A stretch of DNA of 64,000 bases from positions 54,484,372 to 54,548,371 of the forward strand of contig CM051518.1 in NCBI GenBank assembly GCA_028015205.1. Direction: 5' to 3'. The translations under genes were made by a program, and so were the position numbers. Below are positions 36,310-48,142 of this stretch, piece after piece. Source of the stretch: Mytilisepta virgata (lineage: Eukaryota; Mollusca; Bivalvia; Mytilida; Mytilidae). The notes beneath the pieces were generated by a model. The model did no database searches, was not told where the DNA came from, and was given only the letters and a program-made list of their open reading frames with translations. The first letter of the stretch is position 1; the number at the start of each line of letters is the position of its first letter.

Positions 36310-38284
36310 TAAGGTAAATTTAATGATAATATTAACTCTGGCATTATTGTGTCAATATAAAAATTATAATTCGAATTTGCACTGTGTTGGTGTGAAAAAA
36401 AAATCTGTAAAAACAGTTCGTCAAAAATCTTGATAAAATAATTACGCTTTCATTCATAACAAACATTATACTTCACATAAGTATTATTTTGTTTCTTTCG
36501 TATTTTCCCACAACACAGAATGATAAAGTTTCCCACGGAGTTCACCACTAATGAAGAACCCATCATAAATGCTTATTTTTTCCAGCTACAATAAGATTTA
36601 GTGAAGAAGTACTTCTTCACATTACTATAAAATTCTTACATATGGTCATAAGGGTTAATAATCACTCTCGTAATAATTAATAATTTGAAATAAGAAATTT
36701 TAAAATTATAGACTAAATTCTTCGGTACTTATTGTGTAACATTTCGTCGATGAACGACTCATCAATCGTTTAATTGATAATGCATCAGAACAATATTTTG
36801 AAAAGAAATAATTAATTAAATTAATTAAACAAAATTAAAAAAGTTTATGTTATCGATTATTTACTTGACTTCTTTTTTTCTGAATCATTTTAGTTGGTTT
36901 TATTTATGTTTGTTCAAGCAAATGTTATTGTTGTTGTTTTATATAAATGAATCAGTAAGGAAATATGTTCACCCCCCCCCCTCCCCAAAAAGATATTTAT
37001 GTAACCTTTTGATATATCAATGTACTACTGATTGACCTTTCCAAGAATCACCCTCTGAGAAAGTAGAATAAAAAATTAACACATTTCATCACTGGGTCGT
37101 GTTTGTTCAATGCAATTTACAGTTAGGATACCAAACTGTGCAACACTAAATTAGTAAAAGGTCTACCATGTCTTTGATGTTTCTTGTATATTCATCTCTC
37201 GTCACGTAACAAAAAGTGAAGGACAAAGTGTCGGGCTTGGAGAAAAAACTGCACAAAAATTTCTATTATTTATATTGGAATCTTTTGTAACAACAATCTA
37301 CAAGTCTTTTTGAGATTTTGGTTTGTACACTGAAATACGAAAACTGTGAGAATTTCCCGAACCTAAATTACTTACTTTATTGTGTATTAAAAGGAAAGAA
37401 AAAATTAACATCAAATATGTTTGATGCATTCTTATATATGAATGAAAACTATTTTTTCAATGAATATTTTTCTGTGAATTTAAATAATGGCAAAGCACTA
37501 TGGCCTATATTTCGTAACAAAAAAGACGGAACAAATACCACACACAAAAAACGTAACAAATAAGATTTCAAATTAAGAATCCGACAAATTTTCAAGCTTC
37601 TAGCTTCCATCGGAGAGCTCGACTTAATACATCAAGTGACTAAGATGTTGCTGTGGTACAGTTTAATTTTTTTATGTTTAGCACAATCCCTTTGGGGGTG
37701 GAGAAGGGGGGGGGGGGTGGTGGGGATGAGGGTGTTCAGTATCATTTAATATTCATTTAATATAAAAATATCAACATTTCTATGAACAAAACATTCTTAA
37801 ATTTTCAATATAAAATTGTAAATATCGCGTATTACTTGATTCATTTTAAATTACCATACTGTTTCAATCTGCATGTTGATGAAGAAGATAACATCGTTAA
37901 TTAATCTATCATAATTAGCCGGTCAGTAGCAATAATTAGGTACTTTATGGATATTAGTAGATTAAATTGATTCGAAGGAAACGAGCTGCCACCGGGTAAG
38001 ATGATGTTGGCAGTTATGAAAATCCTGATTAAGACGTTTAAGTGTCAAATTTTCTTTCAACAAAGTCATCTTATAGAAGATAATTCCACCAGTAAATTAA
38101 TTCAAACCATCGATGTATATTTCTCAACGTGAAATGGATTAAAATTTTCGTTGACACAAATTACATGATAATGCTAAGAATTGGAAATGCTGGGGCATAA
38201 AATTGGCTTTTGCTTTACAAATTAAATAAAAAAAGATAAGATGTTTATTCCTTGTTGTGGAGATACATGTATATTCGTTATTTT

Positions 38285-38293
38285 GACCACCCA
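38285..38293 (+). promoter_or_regulatory. Consensus GLI/ZIC binding site upstream of Zic B
   Basis: GACCACCCA is an exact match to the classic 9-base GLI consensus, which Zic zinc fingers also bind. It lies 2.7 kb upstream of the Zic B start codon. Because the window is very poor in G and C, fewer than one copy is expected by chance on both strands. Confidence 0.4.
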
Positions 38294-38477
38294 AGATTTA
38301 AAATCGAACTTGAATTAATGAATTTATTAAATTAAATTTTTTATTTATTGAAGCACCCATTTTATAATATTTTAATATAATATAATTTTTTTTTGCAAAA
38401 ATGCATCCATCTTGGCAAAGCAAGTACATAATAAAATATGAAGAACAAACTAGTATAAGACTGACATATGTAGGTAA

Positions 38478-38519
<42 letters not shown>
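38478..38519. repeat. (AAT)n microsatellite
   Basis: About fourteen AAT units. It encodes a poly-Ile run on the minus strand, which is an artefact. Confidence 0.95.
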
Positions 38520-38592
38520 CAATAGAAATAACACGACTGCATTTATTTAATATATAAAAACATTGATAACAAAATAGTTGTGTAAATATAAA

Positions 38593-38614
38593 GGGGGGAG
38601 GGAGGGAAGGGGGG
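38593..38614 (+). other. G-quadruplex motif
   Basis: The tract GGGGGGAGGGAGGG is followed by AA and GGGGGG, so four G-runs of at least three are joined by one- or two-base loops. This meets the usual G3-N1-7 rule for a quadruplex. It lies about 3 kb upstream of the Zic B ATG. Confidence 0.7.
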
Positions 38615-41600
38615 CTTTAGTTCTTTTTCTTGTATTGTTATTTTTGTTATTTCTTCAAGGATTTAAGTTTTTATTGTGTTATCATTTATTAATAATCATA
38701 AGTGTCGGTCTTTTGATACAAATATATAAATACACATTTCTGCTTATTTCTAAAATTTTTGTTTCTATAATAATAATTTATCCATATTTATTAACCATTA
38801 TTGTTTATTTATTTTATTTCAGTATATTTATTTATATTGTCATGGTTTTAATTTAAAACAAGTGTGAACGGAAGACTAGCGGAAATTGTATTAACTTGTT
38901 TACTTTTCTGTCATAATCCAAAAAAGAAAATTCGGAGTGTCCATCTTTGTCAAATTTCACACAAATATAATAAACCGTTTAAACTTCTTAGTGTCTTATC
39001 ATAATAGATCATTAACACATTTATATGTATCATTTACCTATCATTGGACTCTTTTGAAATATACATTTTTACTATTGAAATTTACATGTATCATGCTGTG
39101 TCTATTTCTTGTCAATGACGTGAAAATTCTAATATAGCCCTGTCCTTGCGGGATACATTAATTAATAGGGGTGTTAATAACTTCAACTACTGGGATGTCA
39201 TCACCTTACGATAGATATTAAGACGTATTTTCTACGTCTTTTAACGAAAAAAAATTAATATTAGCAATAAAAATGGTTTCAAAAAAAACTTATTTAGGCC
39301 AAATTTAAAAATTACTGGTTGTACAAATTTCGGTCGATTTTGCATGTAGGCAACGAAACAAGTTTTTGTTTTCAATTCTCTTATGCAAGAAAAACATTTT
39401 TAACATTAATAATGAGGGTAGGGTATAGAAAAAGTAGGAAATGTCTGAATACATTTAATATGACTTAAACGATGACTTACAAATAAGTTGCCTTTGAACA
39501 AACTTTAAACTTGAAATTTGAAGGCAGTTTTCTACCCTTATGTCCATAACCCTAACCCGAATACGAATATAGATTCTTTATTTTAGTCTAATATTATTTT
39601 TTTTATTTTTATAATTCTTTTCAAATTTTTCATTCCAAATTTTTTAGCAGACTGTAAATTTATAATTATATATATTTCCTTTTTTTGTTGTTGAGCCTTA
39701 TTAAAGAGACAAGATTTTGTGTCATGAGCATATCTAGTGAGCACCAAATATGGTATCTTAAAATGTATTTTAGAAAAACACGTGGAAAAGAATAACAAAG
39801 AAATCATTAAATCGTACGAAAAAAGATGCGTAAAAATTAATCGGTTATATATGTATTATACATTTCACATGTAAAATAAAAAGTCATCCTTTTCAAACAG
39901 AAAAAAGACAGGTTTTGAGAACGGAAAAATGAAATATTTCCAAAGCAGAGTTCGTTCATTACGCATACAAGAAAACATTCAAACAGGTTAATAACATAAA
40001 GATTTATGTTGAAATAAACCTTGATACCACGAAACTATACCCATATAAAAAGTAAAAATCATTCACTAGATGTAACATTAGCCCTATAGTTTTCTAATAA
40101 GATCAGAAATTTGATCCAGTACACAAAATTCCATTACAGTAAAATTGGCTATTATAGATAAAATAAATCACAACAAGGATTAATATTAACTGTATAAAGT
40201 GACTTGTAGTACCCCGTACGATGGAGCCCGCAGTGAAGCTGGGTTTTATTAACATTGAATAAACTCTACATTCAAATCGTCTTGTTTTTCTAATAGCATT
40301 CAAAATGTGAAAATGAGATGTCATAGTTAGAAAAAGGCGGATAATATTATCAAAAAGAAGAGTCGGATCATTATTTTTATAAATATAATTCATCCATCCC
40401 TGTCTAATCTTTAAATTTGATGTATTAAATATTAACTTGGAAATAAAGATACGTTTCAAACCGCAAAAGAAAAATACTTTGTCACTTGACGCCAAAACTA
40501 ATTTCAATTTTATTCAAAATGATGGTCGAGAAAATCTCTATAGCATTTTACTATACATCAATAGATGTTTTTTTTCACATCTATCTAAATATCTACAACA
40601 GATGATATTAATATTTTAGATTACTTGTATATGTATCAAGTTTTATTTCATTCCATCGAAATTTTTTTTTGAAATGACAAAATTGTCTTATTCAAAGCGG
40701 GGAGTTTTCAGCCTTTATCCATCCAACAATTGAAGATCTGAAGGCATATGTCAGCTTTTACTTTCATTTTATGATTTCTGTTGAAAACTTCAAGTATTTC
40801 TTATCAGACCGGCTGCCTATTAAAACGCCTCAATCGTGGTAAAATACTGCATCTGTGAATTATGGCTAAGTGCTCGAAAATTTCAAGCAAAGTGCAAATG
40901 TAATATGTAATGACAACACTTGCCGTATAATAACTTGTTCAAAATGCTGCAAATCGTTTGTATTGCAATAAAAATAATTGTTCTGTACAAAATCAAACAC
41001 TCGGCTTGTGAACTAACTCCTTCACACTAAAAACCTTTCCATGAGAAAGTCAAGTGCATTCAGAAATCCTTTTGGCTGGCTTTAACTACTGTTTTGTAAA
41101 AGCTTCAAAACCCACTTCACGACTCAAATTCACAATGAAAAATCGCAACAAAAGAACGATTTCATTTCTTACCATTCATAGTTTTAAGTCTTAATTGGAA
41201 CATCTTTTGGCAAGAAATCTGTCACAAGATTTCAGTAAGAGTAAAAGTGTAAATTCAAGGAAATCTCTGGCTGAATGAAAAATGCTTCGGATTCAACAAT
41301 AGCTGGATTTCATTCTTTTTTGGCTTTTGTTTTACAGAAACAAATGAATAAAAAATAATATTAAATATAGGTAAATGTAATATAAACGTTATCATTTTTT
41401 TTCAAGAAAAAAAAAAAAAAAAAAAAACAGAACAGTACTGACGACCATTATTAGACGCATAAGAATAAAAAAAAATATTTATTATCCATTCAATGTCCCA
41501 GTTAGGAACAAAATATTGCAATGATTATTAAAGGCCCCGTGTTAAATTCGAAAACATACATGTAGTGTAAGGGAAACAACTGTGATTTGCTATTATCCGC

Positions 41601-43584
41601 TCAAGTATAAAATTATTTCTATGTCTTAAACGTATAAAATCATTTCTATTTGTAGTGAGCATATATAACTTGATCTGCTGGATTTTACTTTTTTTTCATT
41701 GTCTAAATTCTTTGATACAAATATTGATGCACAACACGTGCACATGTCGTCGATTTACGACTCACATTATTTGTACTCAAGGCCTAAAATGTTGAAAAAC
41801 CAAAACAAACAAAAGGATGAAGAGCAAATTCAAAAAGACCAAAAGGTTAAATCCAAAACCATCTAAGGACAGAGCTGTACACGAGGTAAAAAATACGTTT
41901 GTTAATTGTTAAATAATACACACACAGAGACATACATACATACATAAATACATACATATGATAGTATGCCACAGTGTGTGAAATTAATTTACAAAGTATA
42001 GTGCATCAATATAATATATAATATTTGCAGAGATAAAGTCTATAATTCAGAAAAGAAAGAGGGCTCAGTTTCAAAGTGATGTCAAATCTAACAGAAATTA
42101 CGAAAATTATATCTTGTGGCGGAGGTGTTAATTTAGAGACGGAGAAAAACCTACACGGTACCACAAGTCATAAATTCATATTATACTCCATTTATTTCAA
42201 CATTTGTAGATTACTGTAGTATTTCTATAACCCCATTAATTGTCGCTCAACCCAGTCATATTATAATAAACGTTACTGATGTACATCTAGTGACTTATGC
42301 CAAAATATTCCGGCGCCCGTTCTGATAAGCCCCTACTGATTTTATGCTCTCATCCCGCAGTGAATAAAACCGCGATGCAGCGAAAAGCAGTTGAAATGTA
42401 TGTTCCGCCATTAATCATGAAATGAAATATCAACATCTACAATATATTAGTAACTTTGGTTTTTATCAAGAAATATTTACCGTGGTCGCTTTGCACAGCG
42501 GGGAGTCAGATGATTTTTTATCTAGTTAATGAAATTTTAATAGGCAAACCCTCAACATTTAGATATTTTCTCCAAAATGTTATTAGGGCATTATAAATAA
42601 TCAGGATAATATTTAACGAAAAACTATAATATATGAATTTTTGTGTTTCTTGTTATATCGTTTCAATTTATTTTTTGGGCATATGGCAGATTTTGAATAT
42701 AAAATCTGTCCTATATTGAAATAAAGCTAATTTCTTTACATTTTAATGGGATTTTATGGTTTCTGAAAGGTTCCTGAGTGCTTCATTTATGACAAATATA
42801 CATTAAATCAAACAGTGTTTGCAGTATAGAACCTAATGGTTGTCTATGAACTTCTTCTAAGTTCCGAAAAAAGTTTTACATGAACGTAATTGTTTTGATA
42901 AAAAGCATGTGCCCATTTTATTCGGAGCTGTTTCATTTAAAAAATGGTGTAGAAAATAATAACTCTAAAATGTAATTGTTTGGTTTGATAAACTGAATTG
43001 GAAAAAGCACCGGAATTCAGTTGTCATGATAATACACATGACACACACATATTTACATGATGATATTTCAGATAACATTGTATTTTTAATAAGTTTTCCA
43101 CCTGAATCGACCAAAATTAATAATATAATTACTTAGATCTATAAGTATGAAAACTAATAAGTTGTCATGTATAAACTAGTTTATTAAAATAAGCAAAATT
43201 GTGACAATGTGCAAAAATACCTCCAACACCGGAAAGGTTTTTTTTTTAAATGCAGAACGATACATTTGTGCTCTGAGCTTATCGATATACATCATTAAAA
43301 AATATTAATATTGTTGTGACATATTATCTAGTATGTAACATTTGTTTTGTTTTACAAAATAGATAAAAAAAAGTTTTCCCGTCTCTTCATAATAATTGAA
43401 TTTAATTATAACTTGCTTAATAAGCAAATTAGAAATTTTCATATATATTTTTGTATCACTTTATAACTTAACATATTGTATGTTGTTAACATGTATATGC
43501 TATTTGTAGAATTTTATTTCTTTTTCTTATTTTCTTCTCTGTCATTGTCTTTAATTTATATTATTATTTATCTGTTTGTTGTTT

Positions 43585-43676
43585 TAGTATATATGTTGAG
43601 GAGAGCTACTAATGGCCTTATGGCTGTTAGCAATCCTCTATAAATAAATAAAGCATTAAATTAAATTAGAAAACAA
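43585..43676 (+). mobile_element. Retroelement 3' tail
   Basis: GAGGAGAGCTACTAATGGCC followed by TTATGGCTGTTAGCAATCC ends in TAAATAAATAAAGC. A short stem-forming segment followed by a TAAA repeat is the usual 3' end of a non-LTR element or a SINE that borrows one. No coding part is recognisable upstream, so it is a heavily truncated copy. Confidence 0.5.
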
Positions 43677-44467
43677 AAGTTAGAGATATTTTTTTCATAT
43701 CTCCAACAAGGAAGAAAATCGTTATTAGCGACAATATTTGGATATATATTACGGAATTTCATATTTCATATTCCAACTATTGTCTTTTTATTTTATATTG
43801 CTAACAGGTTAAAAGATAGAAAAATATTGACACAAAATTCTTATATGTACTTGACAGAAATTTAATCAAAGGAATACATTTTTCAGATTCACTAAATTCG
43901 TAATTAGTAGATACACTATATTTTTGTCACGTCCAGCAACTGTTTCATGCATATTGTCTACGAATCTCAGATTCCTCTAACGTCAAACGGCCTATTTAGA
44001 ATTGGGTTGGACGTCAAAGCACACTCCATATAAAAAAGTCGGAAATTTGTCGATTCTGTTCAGAATCGACACTTTCGATATTCTACGGCTAAACTGATTA
44101 TGCTATAGCAAGAAAACCTTGTGACTATTTGTGTATGTTATACTTCCAAAACTTTTGTTCCTCAAATTAAGATTGTCATTTTTTGTCAGGCAAAATAAAA
44201 ATAGACAGCACAAAAACAACACCTATATACCAAGCAACTATTTTTTACCAAGAAATTTAATGAAACTAGAGATTTTGTTGAACAGTTTTAAAATGGTTAT
44301 AGATGTGAAGGTCACAGAAGCAAAACACATTAGGTTTTCTTACCAGGAAATTGATTTTAAATTTGACAAACATTAGCAAATTTCGCAGTTTTATATCTGA
44401 CGTCCCAAGCTAATGCTAAGAAATCCGTTTGCCTAGTTGTCTATATACCAAAAAGACAACCACGGGA

Positions 44468-44551
44468 AAGTTTCCCAAGGAAACTAACTATACATCCGCA
44501 TCCGATAAAAAAAAGTTTCCCAAGGAAACTAACTTCACATCCGCATCCGAT
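44468..44551. repeat. Direct duplication of a 39-bp unit
   Basis: AAGTTTCCCAAGGAAACTAA followed by CTATACATCCGCATCCGAT at 44468-44506 is repeated with two changes at 44513-44551, giving a period of 45. Each unit contains a GTTTCC-CAA-GGAAAC hairpin. Confidence 0.9.
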
Positions 44552-45174
44552 TTCTTTTTGCACTCGTTATATTTACAGAGATTTCAACACACTAAGCATC
44601 GTTGATTGGAGATACCCAAAGAAACACAAAACTTAACAGCACAAAACATTCCTCAAGACCTGCAGCCCAAGGGAAACAGTGAAACCCTGCTTTCAGACTT
44701 AAAAACCCCAAACATATCGATAATTTTACCGAGTAAGATTTGGAGAGATTACACTCTGTCAGAAAAAATGCTAGTGTGACAGACAGTTTTAATTTGATGT
44801 ATGCCCAGACATCTTGCTGGTATTCCAGCTGACGAACACAATTCCATAAACACTACACATATTTGCCGGTATAACACTTTAGTTATTCCTTGACTTAGAC
44901 AAATAAGTTGTAATTGACAAATAGCAATAATGACATAATTTCTAAGAACAAACATAGTTTATTTTTTTCTATTAAATATAACAGAAGCACAGTTCACACA
45001 GTTCGTACAATGATTTTGTAACGCTCTAGACGATCATCCCGAGTAAAAAAGGATTCAAAGTAATATTACGACCTAGAATTTTATATATATATATAAACCA
45101 AAGAAAAAAATCCTTATTATGAAGTAACCGGCAAACATTTTTTATAGTCACCGATTCCCGTGTTAATATACTAC

Positions 45175-45925
45175 TCAACAAAAGTAACGATACACGAGAT
45201 CCTAACCAAATATCTTAATTGGTAATTCCTTAAAAATACTTAAGTGTTAGGGCAACATTTGTTTGCTACTTCATTTCTTGATCTAATGCGTCTCATTTTG
45301 AAATTTGGATAAAGGTGACTTTTTTATTATCTTCCCTTGGTAACATGGTCAAGGGAGATAAATGACTGTTTCTCACTGAACGTTCTTCGAGATTGTAAAT
45401 ACGTATTTATCAAGACATTTCTTTTAAAAAAAAAAACTATACTATACACAGAATTTGTATGATAATCATGTTCTATGATTACTTGTAAAATGAGTTATAA
45501 CGATTTTTTTGCCATTTTTTTGAGAAATGCTAAATTTAATTAAAATAAAAATGGTGGAAAATGGAAATTTCCAAAGGAGGGTTAAATTAATTTTGCGGAA
45601 AATCGAGAAGATAATCTACACATATTTTATAAAAAGAAAATCCAGTGGCTGAAATTAGTTGAAAAAACTCAATTCTTTTGTCACACAGACATTATGATTC
45701 ACATAACGGGGTAAAAGTATAGATTTTTTAATTTTAGGTTGAAAAATGTGATTTTTGAAATCTCAATACTTGGAATATTTTATTTCAGACCTTTTGCACA
45801 AAGTCCATGCTTTTGATGAGAAAACAATCTACTATGAAAATCAGAATCTTTTTTCTGCTTTGTACAGCTATTTGAAATTATGAATATATGAAAAATGCAT
45901 TACCCTGTATCGTTTCTTTTGTTGA
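45175..45925. mobile_element. 751-bp element bounded by inverted repeats
   Basis: The left end, TCAACAAAAGTAACGATACA, is matched in reverse complement at the right end by TCAACAAAAGAAACGATACA (19 of 20 bases). There is no transposase frame, so it is a nonautonomous DNA-transposon candidate. It contains the first copy of the 240-bp direct repeat described separately. No clear target-site duplication was seen. Confidence 0.6.
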
Positions 45926-46270
45926 TTTAACTTCATTGGTTAAAGATAAAGGTTTGTTCTGTGTAAAAAGTTTAAATAATGAAAAACATTGAGCCTTTAT
46001 CTAGCCAAGGGAAATAACTAAAATTATCTCCCTTTGTTTATCAGGGCTTAAAGGTGACTTTTTATTATCTTCCCTTGGTAACATGGTCAAGGGAGATAAA
46101 TGACTGTTTCTCATTGAACGTTCTTCGAGATTGTAAATTCGTATTTATCAAGAAATTTCGTAAAAAAACTATACTGTACACAGAATTTGTATGATAGTCA
46201 TGTTATATGAAACTTGTAATTTTTTTTGCAATTTTTTGGAGAAATTCTAAATTTAATTAAAATAAAAATA
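45312..46270. repeat. Direct repeat of about 220-241 bp, two copies
   Basis: Copy 1 (45312-45552) and copy 2 (46051-46270) start with AAGGTGACTTTTTATTATCT (copy 1 has one additional T) and end in TTAATTAAAATAAAAAT. They are highly similar apart from small indels in A and T runs. Each contains an inverted pair, CTTCCCTTGG with CAAGGGAG, which resembles the AAGGGAGATAA words common in mollusc repeats. Copy 1 lies inside the TIR-bounded element and copy 2 lies 125 bases outside it. Confidence 0.85.
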
Positions 46271-48142
46271 CGTAACCTAAAATTTGCGCGCAACATATAT
46301 ACATAAAATCAGCTATATTTTTGGCTTATGACGTCATAATGACAGCATGTGCATTTCACGACCAACATCAACCATTTTCGATAAAACACCCGAAGTCAAG
46401 AAATTTTGTAAATATTTTCAATAGAAATAACAATGCCTGAAATATATTCAATATTTTTGCCATATATATACTTTGTTTATAATTTACCATCCCTTATTCA
46501 AAATAAAATTCAATTAAAACTTCTATACCATAACCCTTGTTCCTTGATCTTACTAAGTATTCCGATTTTTTTTTTATTTTGCACTAATCACATAAATTAA
46601 TATGTACTTCGCTGGGTACTTAAAATTTTAGTTACACAGTACTCATAATAGGTAATTAAAGAAATATAACGAATCCACAGTGCATTTCCTATCATACAAG
46701 AAATTGTGCAGATTACAGGTTAGTACCTTTTTTATTGTTACTTAGTAAACGACCATTACATAATCTTTAAATTGATATATGCGATGAGTTTTCTAGAAAT
46801 TTGGTCAAAAACAAAAAATATGCTGATATCTATTACAAATAATGATTCATTTTTTATTTTATTTTAATGATATATACATATTGATTATAATGATTTACTG
46901 TATCATTTAGAAATATATCTTATATAAGATAAAATAGATCATTTGTTTTTAAATTCCGAGGAATTCTAAAGCACTTTTGAATGTCTGAAACAAATTAACT
47001 AATATAAATGGTAAAAAACAATACATTATTTTGTGTTAGAATATAGTGGAAAATTCCACAGACTTACCTTCCGAGTAAACAGGACCATTTTTGTATCAAA
47101 TCCCAAAAAAGAAAAGGTCAACCCTATGTTAACTCAACAAAATATCAGAGAAAATATCGGGGAAATCTTTGGGGTTGGAATTTTATTCTGAAATACAGTT
47201 TTCTTTGTGTCTCTCCTGGCGCGAGATGTTTCAAAACTGACTGCTACCTTGCAGCGTTAACAGCAAGATTTCTATACAAACATTTATATTTCTTTTAACC
47301 AAGAACTTTTCAGAAAACACGCCGGGAACCAAGTTGTAAGCAGACGATAGCACTTCAATCTCGTAGATATGTCACTTGCAGGCGAGATCTTAGCGTGAAT
47401 TCTATCATCTCTGAAAGATTATAATTTAGCAGACGTTATTGAAAATGCGTATGGGTTTGACGTTTCATTAATTTTGCATTCAATCTAATGGATACTAAAG
47501 CGATTTTCAAGATGGCGAATAAAATACAAATGTAAATTTAAAGATAATCTAAAACGACTTAAAACTAAATCACTTTTATTTAGCAGGTACAGGGGACTGA
47601 AAATGTATTTATATCGGTAACATTATTTCTTTTACATTTTGAAATTTGGACCCCCTGATGTAAAATTGATAACATATACCACATAAAATTTTAATCAGTT
47701 TCAGTTCGTTATTTTCGAATAAATTAATGGGCGTCCATAGTTTCTTTCTTTGACAAACGCCTCAAAATAAATCAATTGGATTAAAAAAAAACGGAAATAT
47801 TTCTTTTAATACTCGTATAGTAATGCATAAATAATCCATGACTTAGTGTTGTAATTGTGTAAGTTTTAGGATTAAAACTGTCAAGGGCCCAGGTTTAAAC
47901 ATTCATTGATCAAATAAAACCCTCTTGTTAAACCACAATGTTTTTAAAAATGTTAAACAGAATTTTTTGGCAGACAAGATGGCACAAAATTGGAATTCTA
48001 CTATTGAGTTCACATTTGAAAAAAAAATTGTTAAAAACTACATTAGATTCATATAAACATAAAGATAAACTCTCTGAAGTTTATTTCCACATATGAAAGG
48101 AGCGACAAGACATATTCTTCCACAGTTGAAGACATTTGAGTG
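45926..48142. other. AT-rich noncoding DNA around and after the direct repeat
   Basis: Past the second repeat copy (ending 46270) I see no gene or defined repeat. A somewhat less AT-rich stretch at about 47200-47420 contains several CpGs and could be regulatory or old transposon sequence. An AAGATGGCGAA word lies at about 47509. Confidence 0.4.

Larger units (their letters stand above)
36061..45174. other. Noncoding DNA upstream of Zic B
   Basis: No gene is supported. The interval holds simple repeats (36281-36309, 38478-38519, 41936-41959), G- or C-rich tracts at 36972-36986, 37694-37732 and 38593-38614, and a cluster of homeodomain-like sites at 37895-37990. It also has a GLI/ZIC-type site at 38285-38293 and a more balanced-composition patch at about 42300-42520 with several CpGs. 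A LINE-like tail lies at 43585-43676 and a 45-bp-period duplication at 44468-44551. Open frames of 60-134 codons have no recognisable domains. Confidence 0.5.

Noticed and set aside
40103..40507. 134-codon minus-strand frame with hydrophobic C-terminus
   Set aside because: I looked for retroelement or transmembrane protein signatures and found none convincing. The codons are AT-driven.
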